A stretch of 47,869 nt of DNA, from contig DAIUFH010000008.1 in NCBI GenBank assembly GCA_036844705.1, forward strand, positions 1 through 47,869. Direction: 5' to 3'. The notes below the pieces were generated by a model, which ran no database searches, was not told the origin of the DNA, and saw only the letters and a program-made list of their open reading frames with translations. Of this stretch, positions 15,986 to 23,831 are shown piece by piece. Position 1 is the first letter of the stretch, and the number at the start of each line of letters is the position of its first letter. Made by a program: the position numbers and the translations under genes. Source of the DNA: DAIUFH01 sp036844705 (lineage in GTDB: Bacteria > Bacillota > Clostridia > Tissierellales > Tissierellaceae).

Positions 15986-16765
15986 TTATAATTTTCTATT
16001 GTTTGTATGACTTTTGTATGCAATACTATCAGGTGATTGTACCTGCATTTGATTTCCTGCCATTATAAAGTCCGCAGGTCCATCCATCTTTCTTTCAATA
16101 TAACGTAATATTCTTGTAATGGTTATCGTCATTATTAAGTAAATAATACTTGCAATAAAATATGGTTCGAAAAACTTGAAGGTTGCCCCTGCAATTGATT
16201 TGGTTTGAAAGAATAATTCTGTAACTGATATTACATTTAATACTGATGTATCCTTTACATTGATGACAAACTCATTGCCTGTGGCAGGTAGAATATTTCT
16301 TATTACCTGTGGCAAAATAACATTCATCATAGTTTGCATATGGTTCATGCCAATTGCCTGTGCAGCTTCAAATTGCCCATTATCGATAGATACAATTCCC
16401 CCACGTACTATCTCTGACATATATGCCCCGGTATTGATAGAAACTATCAGCAAAGCAGCAAATACTCTATTCATTTGTATTCCAAAGGCCTGTGCTGTAC
16501 CGTAGAAAATTACCATCGCCTGAACTATCATTGGTGTTCCTCGGAAAAACTCAATGTAAATAGAAAGGATTTTATTGGCAACAATTAGCGTTATTCTTTT
16601 AATACCTTTGTTTGGCAATGGAATTGTACGGACGATACCGATTATTAGTCCTATTATTAATCCTATTATTGTACCAATGATAGATATGAGGATAGTCGTA
16701 CCTGCTCCTCTTAAAAACATTGGCCAATTTTTTATAAATATGCTTACTATTGTATCAAAGCTCAC
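15986..16765 (-). CDS. Polar amino-acid ABC transporter permease (HisM/GlnP-like), predicted lysine importer
   Basis: 259 residues with about five membrane helices. The early helix FLRGAGTTILISIIGTIIGL and the cytoplasmic EAA-type loop around GQFEAAQAIGMNHMQTMMNV are hallmarks of this permease family. GTG start with GGAGGG 7 nt upstream. Only one permease gene is present, so the channel is probably a homodimer. The C-terminal ~25 residues after the last helix are polar. Confidence 0.92.
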   Translation of the reverse strand: MSFDTIVSIFIKNWPMFLRGAGTTILISIIGTIIGLIIGLIIGIVRTIPLPNKGIKRITLIVANKILSIYIEFFRGTPMIVQAMVIFYGTAQAFGIQMNRVFAALLIVSINTGAYMSEIVRGGIVSIDNGQFEAAQAIGMNHMQTMMNVILPQVIRNILPATGNEFVINVKDTSVLNVISVTELFFQTKSIAGATFKFFEPYFIASIIYLIMTITITRILRYIERKMDGPADFIMAGNQMQVQSPDSIAYKSHTNNRKL

Positions 16766-16827
16766 CTTAATACCCTCCTCGTTACATGTTAAAACTGGCT
16801 ATATTAGGAATAGCCAGTTTCAATTTA

Positions 16828-17685
16828 CTATTGAGCAGCTGGTTGATTTTGAATTGCTGCATCCATAATACTTTGACGTTCTTCTTCAGAAATTCCACTT
16901 AACACTTCATTTATCTTTTCGACTAATTCACTACCTTTTTGTAAGCCTACCGCTATAGCTGTATCATCATCTGATGTTTCAAAACCATCTTCAAATTCTA
17001 CAAAGGCAAAATTATGATTTGCAGATGATGCACTTACTGCTTCTGGTCTTTCAGATACATAACCATCAATAATTCCAGTCTCCAAAGCAACTCTCATAGC
17101 CGGAAAATTATCCATTGCAGTTTCCTTTTTTACACCTTCTATTTGGTCAATTACAGAATAGTGGAAAGTATTTAATTGTGCTGTGATTTTTGCTCCCTTG
17201 AAATCTTTAATTGAACTGGCATTTTCATATGCTCCGCCTTTCTTTACTACCATAACTAAATCAGATTTATAATAATTATCGGTAAAATCAATTGATTCTG
17301 CTCTCTCTGCAGTAGGTGACATTCCAGCGATTATTGCATCAATCATACCTGATGTCAATGCTGGTAGGAGACCATCCCATTCGGTTTTAACTATTACTAA
17401 TTCTTTACCTAATCCTTCAGCAATTCTTTTTGCTATTTCTACATCATATCCTCCGGCATATTCGGCACTATCTTGCATCGCTACACCACCGTTTGAATCA
17501 TCCATTTGAGTCCAGTTAAATGGTGCATATCCTGCTTCGAGACCTATTACAAATGTATCTTTTCCCGAAGGTGCTGGTGTTTCAGATGACGCTGGCACAT
17601 CTGACTTAGGTTGTGATGAACAAGCTGTAAGCAATGTACTTATTAACATCAATGATACTAGAACTAACGATAATCTTCTTTTCAT
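16828..17685 (-). CDS. Amino-acid ABC transporter substrate-binding lipoprotein, predicted lysine binding
   Basis: 285 residues. Lipoprotein signal with lipobox LLTACSS, a Pro/Ser-rich linker, then a family 3 solute-binding domain: FVIGLEAGYAPFNW, YDVEIAKRIAEGLGKELV, WDGLLPALTSGMIDAIIAGM, TAERAESIDFTDNYYKS. The Arg in PTAER and the Asp in the second lobe (TGIIDGYVSE) are positions that normally hold the amino-acid backbone or side chain. Lysine is predicted from the riboswitch upstream. ATG preceded by AAGGAGAG. Confidence 0.92.
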   Translation of the reverse strand: MKRRLSLVLVSLMLISTLLTACSSQPKSDVPASSETPAPSGKDTFVIGLEAGYAPFNWTQMDDSNGGVAMQDSAEYAGGYDVEIAKRIAEGLGKELVIVKTEWDGLLPALTSGMIDAIIAGMSPTAERAESIDFTDNYYKSDLVMVVKKGGAYENASSIKDFKGAKITAQLNTFHYSVIDQIEGVKKETAMDNFPAMRVALETGIIDGYVSERPEAVSASSANHNFAFVEFEDGFETSDDDTAIAVGLQKGSELVEKINEVLSGISEEERQSIMDAAIQNQPAAQ

Positions 17686-17763
17686 TTCAATCTCTCCTTA
17701 TATCAATTACAAAATTTATAATACTATGTCAAACTACCTTAAATAAATTTGAATAAATAAAAT

Positions 17764-18031
17764 ACACCTAACGAATCGTCAGGTGCTAATATGCATATAG
17801 CAAGCTACGACAATCCTCTCTCCTTTCTTGCTCATTGTGAGATAGCACAACATCAAAGTACCGAGCTAATACTATGATGACAGTCCTATACCTTTTCGAT
17901 ATAGTCCCAGCAACAGACTTTGGTATCTGAAGCTTCGGCGATATTTCCTTTTACTATAATTCAACGGTTTCCAGCCTCCCTATAGTTACTCATATCAATC
18001 GCGCCTCTACCTCACCCAAAGGATGAGGATT
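17764..18031 (-). promoter_or_regulatory. Lysine riboswitch (L-box) with terminator
   Basis: Minus-strand leader with L-box hallmarks: GTGAGGTAGAGGCGCGA at the 5' side, GGAGGCTGG, CGCCGAAGC and GTTGCTGGGACT in the core. The P1 stem is formed by AATCCTC (18031-18025) and GAGGATT (17818-17812). It ends in a terminator hairpin CACCTGACG/CGTTAGGTG (17785-17764) followed by a T-rich stretch. Lysine binding should stop transcription of the downstream ABC importer, which predicts that the importer carries lysine. Confidence 0.93.
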
Positions 18032-18054
18032 TTTATTAAGTTTTGATTTGTTTC

Positions 18055-18083
18055 ATGATAACATTAATAATGATGCTTGTCAA
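18055..18083 (-). promoter_or_regulatory. Promoter of the lysine riboswitch operon
   Basis: TTGACA (18083-18078), 17-nt spacer, TATCAT (18060-18055) on the minus strand, about 25 nt before the first P1 strand of the riboswitch. Confidence 0.8.
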
Positions 18084-18176
18084 CCTTGTTAGTATAATAA
18101 TTTTTAAAATTTCTGGTAAATAATATGGTAAGTATGATAAGATAACGCTATAGTATATTTTAAAGAAGGTGAAACT

Positions 18177-19289
18177 ATGTCAAAAAGAGTAATATTAGGC
18201 ATGAGCGGAGGAGTAGATTCATCTGTATCAGCCTTATTACTTAAACAAGCAGGTTACGATGTCGTTGGACTGTTTATGAAAAACTGGGATGAAAAGGATG
18301 AAGATGGTGTATGTACTGCTACCGAGGATTCAGATGATGCCAGAAGGGTAGCTAATCAGTTATATATCCCTTATTATACAATAAATTTTGAGAAGGAATA
18401 CTGGGATAGAGTATTTACCTACTTCTTAGAAGAATATAAAAACGGTAGAACTCCAAATCCAGATGTAATGTGTAATCAAGAGATTAAATTCAATTCATTT
18501 CTTGATTATGCAATGAAACTTGATGGTGATTATATAGCCATGGGTCATTATGCTCAAGTAGAGAAGCGAAATGGCGAATATTACCTACTGAGAGGTAAGG
18601 ATAGAAATAAAGATCAAAGCTATTTTCTTTCAAGGATAGGTCAAAAAGCTCTTGCAAAAACAATTTTTCCTATAGGTAATTTAGATAAACCAAGAGTTAG
18701 AGAGTTAGCCAGAGAACATGGACTCTATACTGCTTCTAAAAAGGATTCAACGGGTATATGTTTTATAGGCGAAAGAAATTTTGATGAATTTCTAGATAAA
18801 TATCTTTTGGCAACTGAAGGAAATTTATTGGATGTAGAAGGTAAAAAAGTAGGTAGGCATACTGGACTTATTCATTATACATTGGGCCAGAGAAAGGGAA
18901 TTGGTATAGGTGGGGTAGGCTCCGGTGAGCCTTGGTTTGTTGCGGGAAAGAGTCTAAAAAATAATATTGTATATGTAGCACAGGGTGAGAATCATCCGGC
19001 ATTATTTTCCACTTCACTAATTGGAGAAAATCCTTCCTGGATATTAGGTAAAGCTCCTAAATTTCCAATGAAATGTACAGCAAAATTCAGATATAGACAG
19101 GCTGATATAGATGTAACTGTACATATGCTGGATAACGGAAATCTTCATATAATTTATGATTACCCTGTTAAAGCTGTGACCCCTGGTCAGATAGCCGTAC
19201 TATATAACGAAGAAGTTTGTATGGGCAGTTGCATAATTAGCTCTATCGAACCACTTGAAGATAAGTACAGATATCTTAATCAAGATTAA
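18177..19289 (+). CDS. mnmA: tRNA-specific 2-thiouridylase MnmA
   Basis: 370 residues, normal length. Thiolates U34 of tRNA-Lys, -Glu and -Gln using ATP and persulfide sulfur. Features visible: the PP-loop ATP site GMSGGVDSSVSALL at residues ~8-21, the first catalytic Cys in NPDVMCNQEIKF (about residue 102), and the persulfide-forming Cys in TGICFIGERNF (about residue 199), which with its neighbours forms the tRNA-binding region. ATG with GAAGGTG upstream. Single gene, divergent from the lysine riboswitch operon and ended by the hairpin at 19306. Confidence 0.97.
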   Translation: MSKRVILGMSGGVDSSVSALLLKQAGYDVVGLFMKNWDEKDEDGVCTATEDSDDARRVANQLYIPYYTINFEKEYWDRVFTYFLEEYKNGRTPNPDVMCNQEIKFNSFLDYAMKLDGDYIAMGHYAQVEKRNGEYYLLRGKDRNKDQSYFLSRIGQKALAKTIFPIGNLDKPRVRELAREHGLYTASKKDSTGICFIGERNFDEFLDKYLLATEGNLLDVEGKKVGRHTGLIHYTLGQRKGIGIGGVGSGEPWFVAGKSLKNNIVYVAQGENHPALFSTSLIGENPSWILGKAPKFPMKCTAKFRYRQADIDVTVHMLDNGNLHIIYDYPVKAVTPGQIAVLYNEEVCMGSCIISSIEPLEDKYRYLNQD

Positions 19290-19305
19290 GAATTAATATA
19301 AAACT

Positions 19306-19333
19306 AAAATCCCTCACAAATGTGGGGGATTTT
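19306..19333. terminator. Bidirectional terminator between mnmA and the ABC exporter operon
   Basis: AAAATCCCTCAC pairs with GTGGGGGATTTT around a 4-nt loop, with A and T runs on both flanks. It lies between convergent genes and can end both transcripts. Confidence 0.85.
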
Positions 19334-19338
19334 ATTAG

Positions 19339-21162
19339 CTAATCTAATTCAATAGCTCCAGTATTTAGATTATAGTAACGACCTTTCATTGCCATCAATT
19401 CATCATGGTCTCCTCTTTCTATGATTTCTCCATGTTCCAATACCATAATAGCATTGGAATCACGAACTGTAGAAAGTCTATGAGCTATAACAAAGGTCGT
19501 TCTTCCTGACATCAACTTATCCATGCCTTCTGCTATAAGCTTTTCTGTTCTTGTATCTACAGATGATGTAGCTTCATCAAGTATCAAAATAGTCGGATCT
19601 GCTACAGCTGCTCTTGCAATTGATAAAAGCTGTCTTTCTCCCTGTGATAGGTTTTGTCCATCTGCTGTAAGCACAGTATCATATCCCTGAGGTAAATGCT
19701 TGATGAAATAATGTGCATTTGCAAGCTTAGCAGCTTCCTTTACTTCCTCATCTGTTGCATCAAGCCTTCCATATCTTATATTATCAGCTATAGTTCCTTC
19801 AAATAGATGGACATCCTGAAGAACTATACTCATTGTGCTTCTTAAGTCATATTTATTTATTCGCTTGATATCTATTCCATCATATAAGATTTCTCCATCA
19901 TCTATTTCATAAAATCTGTTTATAAGATTAGTGATAGTAGTTTTGCCAGCTCCTGTTGAACCTACAAAAGCAATTTTTTGACTTGGTTTTGCATAAAGGT
20001 TCACATCATGCAATACCCTTTGTCCAGGTACATAACCGAAGTTAACATCTTTGAAGGTTATATATCCATTAAGTGGAACTAGATCAAATTCTCCATTATC
20101 CCTTGGAATTTTCCAGCATTTGTTTCCTTTACCGTTACAATCATTCTCCAATCTTACATCACCAATATCAATCTCAATTTCCTCATCAATTATACTGAAG
20201 ATTCTTTCAGCTCCAGCTAAAGCTGCAAAGAGAGTGTTTAGTTGATTGGATACCTGTGTAATAGGTCTTGATACGCTCCTTGTAAATTGAAGGTAGGCAG
20301 CAATATTTCCTACACTCATCTTATTTAGCAATACAAGATAAGATCCTAGCATGGATACAAGAGCATATAGTACATAGGATAAACTACCCATAACAGGCAT
20401 TAGCATTACACCATATGTTGAAGCCAATGTACTTGCCTGACGAAGCTCCTCATTTCTCTTATTGAAATCTTCAATAGCTCTTTTCTCATAATTAAATACT
20501 TTAACAACCTTCTGTCCCGACATCATTTCTTCGATATAACCATTCATACCAGCCAAAGCTGACTGCTGATTACGAAAGTTTTTGGCTGATTTCTTTCCAA
20601 TAATACTTACTGCACCAAACATTACAAATAGCATCAATACGACTGCAATAGTCAAAATAGGGCTTAAATATATCATCATAGCAAAAGAGCCTATTACTGT
20701 TACCACTGAGATTATAATCTGTGACACACTTTGCTCTAAGGATTGGTTCAGCATATCTACGTCATTCGTAAATGAAGACATCAATTCCCCATGAGCATGG
20801 GTATCAAAATATGAAATTGATAACTTTTCCATATGCGAAAACATATCCTGACGTATTTTATGGACTGTTTTCTGGGCAAGTTTTGCCATAAATAGATTAC
20901 CAAAATATTGTCCCAATGATATAATCACTACAAGAATTGCCATTATCATTATATATCTGATAAACAATGACCTGTCACTATTCGTTATAAGAGAGTCAAT
21001 AATAGGACTTAACATACCATTGGCACCTATTTCAGCTGCGGCACTAAATATTATAAAAAATATACCACCAAAAAATAATCCCTTATTGAATTTAAAGTAA
21101 CTAAATAATCTTATAAGTGTTCTTTTAGAATCCTTTGGACGTAGTTGTTTCATTTGCTTCAT
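19339..21162 (-). CDS. ABC exporter half-transporter, catalytic-site subunit (MdlB/TM288/LmrD-like)
   Basis: 607 residues: six-helix type I exporter domain (~20-320), then an ATPase domain. Walker A FVGSTGAGKTTITN and Walker B ILILDEATSSVD with the catalytic Glu are canonical; the signature is NLSQGERQLLSIARA. In heterodimeric exporters this is the subunit carrying the full catalytic Glu, as TM288 and BmrD. Its start overlaps the partner's stop (ATGA), so the two are made in equal amounts. Probable role is drug or lipid export under MarR control; the substrate is unknown. Confidence 0.9.
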   Translation of the reverse strand: MKQMKQLRPKDSKRTLIRLFSYFKFNKGLFFGGIFFIIFSAAAEIGANGMLSPIIDSLITNSDRSLFIRYIMIMAILVVIISLGQYFGNLFMAKLAQKTVHKIRQDMFSHMEKLSISYFDTHAHGELMSSFTNDVDMLNQSLEQSVSQIIISVVTVIGSFAMMIYLSPILTIAVVLMLFVMFGAVSIIGKKSAKNFRNQQSALAGMNGYIEEMMSGQKVVKVFNYEKRAIEDFNKRNEELRQASTLASTYGVMLMPVMGSLSYVLYALVSMLGSYLVLLNKMSVGNIAAYLQFTRSVSRPITQVSNQLNTLFAALAGAERIFSIIDEEIEIDIGDVRLENDCNGKGNKCWKIPRDNGEFDLVPLNGYITFKDVNFGYVPGQRVLHDVNLYAKPSQKIAFVGSTGAGKTTITNLINRFYEIDDGEILYDGIDIKRINKYDLRSTMSIVLQDVHLFEGTIADNIRYGRLDATDEEVKEAAKLANAHYFIKHLPQGYDTVLTADGQNLSQGERQLLSIARAAVADPTILILDEATSSVDTRTEKLIAEGMDKLMSGRTTFVIAHRLSTVRDSNAIMVLEHGEIIERGDHDELMAMKGRYYNLNTGAIELD

Positions 21163-22883
21163 TCACCAACCACTCCTTTCTGTTGTGACTCATATATTTC
21201 CTTATATATAGGGGATATATCTATTAATTCATTATGATTTCCAACGGCCTCAACCTGACCTTCATGTAATACGACTATCTTGTCAGCATGTTGAATGGAT
21301 GCTATTCTTTGAGCAATTATTATTGTAGTAACATCTCCGAGATCTTCCTTAAAAGCACGCTGAATCTTTGCATCTGTGGTCATATCAACAGCACTGGTTG
21401 AATCGTCTAAAACAATTACCTTAGGTGACTTCATCAGGGCTCTGGCAATACTAAGTCTTTGCTTTTGTCCTCCGGAGAAATTATCTCCACCCTGTTCAAC
21501 TATATGGTCTAACCCATCATCATATTGTGAAACAAACTCCCAAGCCTGTGCGTGTTTCAAAGCCTGAATGATTTCTTCATCTGTAGCATTTTCATTACCC
21601 CATTTCATATTTTCACGAAGGGTACCGGAAAATAAAGTGTTTTTCTGCAAAACAAATGCTACCTGATCCCTTAATGCCTTTATATCATATTCCTTAACAT
21701 CTCTTCCTCCAACATTAAGCATTCCGTCACTTACATCATATAGTCTCGGAATCAGTTGGACTAGCGTAGACTTTGAAGACCCTGTAGAACCTATAATCCC
21801 TACTATCTCCCCTGAATTAATTTCCAAGTCTATATCTCTTAGTATATTTTCTTTACTTCCAGGATACTTAAAGCTTACATTTTTAAATCTTATGGAACCA
21901 TCATTTAATAACAACTCAGGATTTGAAATTTCTTTTATTTCTGATTTTGTTTCCATGATTTCTGAAATTCTACTGACAGATGCAGAACCACGAAGCAATT
22001 GCATAAAGAAGAAAGATATCATCATCAGAGACATCAATACCTGAGTAATATATGTTATAAATGAGATTAATTCTCCTCCTCCCATATTACCAGCTGTAAC
22101 CTGTTTACCCCCAAACCATAGCACTGCAATGATAGTAGAATAAATTACAAGATTCAAAATTGGAAATAAAGTTATTACTAAAGAGACTGCTTTTAATGCA
22201 TTGTTTCTTAAATCATCATTACGTTCTTTAAATTTTTCCTCTTCATGTTTTTGCCTGTTGAAGGATTTTACAACTCTAATACCTATTAAATTTTCCTGAA
22301 TAACTGCATTAACCCTATCAACCCTAGTCTGAAGTGCTAAAAATAGCGGTCTTGATTTTACCAAAACTGTTCCAATAGCAATTACTAATACTGGTATGGA
22401 TATGAGAAATACCCTGACTAACGAAGCATTTATACTCATTGCCATAATAAGAGCAAATATCATCATAAATGGTGCTCTAACTGCCATTCTAAGACTCATC
22501 ATCGTAACCTGACCTATGGTATTACAGTCATTGGTAAGTCTTGTAATAAGTGAGGAGACAGTAAATTCATCAAGATTTGCAAAAGAAAAATCTTGGACTC
22601 TTCTAAAAGATTCCTGTCTAATTTCAGCTGCAAAACCATACCCGGCCTTTGCCCCAAAATGAGCACTAGCAACACCTAATATCATAGCAACTAAAGCAGA
22701 TATTATCATAAGCATTCCTATTTTTACAATAAATTCTATATCGCGATTTGCTATACCTACATCCACTATCTGAGACATTAAATATGGTATTATAATATCA
22801 GCTAATACCTCTAAAATCATGAATACGGGGCATAAAACAGCATAAAACATATATTTTTTCATAAATGGTAATAATTTTTTCAA
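21159..22883 (-). CDS. ABC exporter half-transporter, degenerate-site subunit (MdlA/TM287/LmrC-like)
   Basis: 574 residues: six membrane helices (~15-300) then an ATPase domain. The residue after Walker B is Asp, not Glu (VIVLDDSTSAVD), which marks the degenerate-site partner of heterodimeric exporters. The signature NFSGGQKQRLSIARA is canonical. Walker A reads GSTGSSKST, so the usual Gly before the Lys is Ser, which is unusual. TTG start with a GGGGGG SD. It sits between the marR gene (10-nt gap) and its partner (4-nt overlap). Confidence 0.9.
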   Translation of the reverse strand: MKKLLPFMKKYMFYAVLCPVFMILEVLADIIIPYLMSQIVDVGIANRDIEFIVKIGMLMIISALVAMILGVASAHFGAKAGYGFAAEIRQESFRRVQDFSFANLDEFTVSSLITRLTNDCNTIGQVTMMSLRMAVRAPFMMIFALIMAMSINASLVRVFLISIPVLVIAIGTVLVKSRPLFLALQTRVDRVNAVIQENLIGIRVVKSFNRQKHEEEKFKERNDDLRNNALKAVSLVITLFPILNLVIYSTIIAVLWFGGKQVTAGNMGGGELISFITYITQVLMSLMMISFFFMQLLRGSASVSRISEIMETKSEIKEISNPELLLNDGSIRFKNVSFKYPGSKENILRDIDLEINSGEIVGIIGSTGSSKSTLVQLIPRLYDVSDGMLNVGGRDVKEYDIKALRDQVAFVLQKNTLFSGTLRENMKWGNENATDEEIIQALKHAQAWEFVSQYDDGLDHIVEQGGDNFSGGQKQRLSIARALMKSPKVIVLDDSTSAVDMTTDAKIQRAFKEDLGDVTTIIIAQRIASIQHADKIVVLHEGQVEAVGNHNELIDISPIYKEIYESQQKGVVGE

Positions 22884-22893
22884 TATATCCCCC

Positions 22894-23349
22894 CTATACT
22901 AATTTGTTTTTTCTATTGTATCTAGTATTTATTTTTTCTAAATTTTGATTTATTATTTGAAGATAATTATTAAATAAAGCTAGTTCATCGTCATCTAGAC
23001 CAATAAAGATTTCTTTGTAAACATCGATAATATAATCCTGGTAGTCATTTAGGAGCTCTTTTCCTCTTTGTGTTACAATTAATCTATTATACCTTAAATC
23101 CTCTTCTAATGCTTCCTGTTTTAGTATATCAAGATTTATTAGTCTCTTTACCGCAGTACTAAAGGCACCCTCGGTAATTTTTATTTTACTTGCTAAATCC
23201 TTCTGACTTGCCCCAGGATACTTTTGTACCAATATTGTTAAGTGCAATAGTCCCATGTTTAAATCATACTCATTTATTTTCTGCTTCATTATCTGAGATA
23301 ATTTCATCTGGGTTTCCTTAAGGCTCAGCGCTGCATTTGTTTCAATCAT
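22894..23349 (-). CDS. MarR-family transcriptional regulator
   Basis: 151 residues, normal for MarR dimers. The winged helix spans about residues 45-100: YPGASQKDLASKIKITEGAFSTAVKRLINLDIL followed by the wing LEEDLRYNRLIVTQRGKELL. First gene of an operon with the two ABC exporter genes, so it probably represses them and itself until an effector binds. AGGTGA precedes the ATG. Repeated elements in its promoter (23370-23428) are likely operators. Confidence 0.92.
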   Translation of the reverse strand: MIETNAALSLKETQMKLSQIMKQKINEYDLNMGLLHLTILVQKYPGASQKDLASKIKITEGAFSTAVKRLINLDILKQEALEEDLRYNRLIVTQRGKELLNDYQDYIIDVYKEIFIGLDDDELALFNNYLQIINQNLEKINTRYNRKNKLV

Positions 23350-23369
23350 ATAGTCACCTCAATACTTTA

Positions 23370-23428
23370 ATGTTAAACTAATTTTTAGACAATACTAATA
23401 TGTTAAACTAATTTTAGTATGTTGTCAA
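23370..23428 (-). promoter_or_regulatory. marR-exporter promoter with likely operator repeats
   Basis: TTGACA (23428-23423), 17-nt spacer, TAACAT (23405-23400). The arms ATACTAA and TTAGTAT flank a central TTAGTTTAACAT within the spacer and -10. The same AATTAGTTTAACAT element recurs exactly 30 bp downstream (about 23383-23370). Either could bind the MarR dimer and block RNA polymerase. Confidence 0.65.
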
Positions 23429-23452
23429 TTACTTTTTTATTAAAAAAATAAA

Positions 23453-23478
23453 AATTCACCCAAATGTTTGGATGAATT
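23453..23478 (-). terminator. Minus-strand terminator upstream of the marR promoter
   Basis: AATTCATCCAAA pairs with TTTGGGTGAATT (one wobble) and is followed on the minus strand by TTTTTATTTTTTT, a strong intrinsic terminator. No minus-strand gene lies directly upstream, so its transcript is unknown. Confidence 0.6.
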
Positions 23479-23526
23479 ATATTTTATCTATATCTTTTAT
23501 AATAGGATAACTAGCTAAAAATACAA

Positions 23527-23555
23527 TTTTGACATATAATAGATTATATCATACT
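23527..23555 (+). promoter_or_regulatory. Promoter of the small Cys-rich protein gene
   Basis: TTGACA (23527-23532), 17-nt spacer, TACTTT (23550-23555), about 85 nt before the ATG at 23641. Confidence 0.6.
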
Positions 23556-23640
23556 TTAGAAAAATAATCTATTTTTATGTTATTTGCTGGAACGACGCTA
23601 AATACAAGTTAAAATAATGACAACCTTTGGAGGTCTAAAA

Positions 23641-23823
23641 ATGAACAATAAAACTAATTGCGATAACTGTGTATACTATGATTACGATGATGAGCTTGAT
23701 TATTATATCTGCATGATGAATTTGGATCAAGATGAAATGGAGAAGTTTGTAAACTTTTCCTTTGATAATTGTCCATATTTCAAACTCTATGATGAATATA
23801 AAACCGTTAAAAAACAGAATTAA
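23641..23823 (+). CDS. Small Cys-containing protein (DUF6472-like)
   Basis: 60 residues, acidic and Tyr-rich. Cysteines come as CDNC near the N-terminus, one in YYICMM and one in DNCPYF, a spacing that suggests a small zinc or Fe-S binding knuckle. Proteins of this pattern (CxxCxYYDYDDE...NCPYFxxxDEY) are common and uncharacterised in Clostridia. The start is ATG 23641 after GGAGG; the in-frame ATG at 23617 has no good SD. Its stop is only 8 nt from the convergent c-di-GMP gene, with no clear terminator between. Confidence 0.78.
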   Translation: MNNKTNCDNCVYYDYDDELDYYICMMNLDQDEMEKFVNFSFDNCPYFKLYDEYKTVKKQN

Positions 23824-23831
23824 ACTTGAAA

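Noticed and set aside
17764..18083. Riboswitch controlling mnmA
   Set aside because: The conserved L-box sequence, terminator and promoter all read on the minus strand toward the amino-acid importer, away from mnmA.
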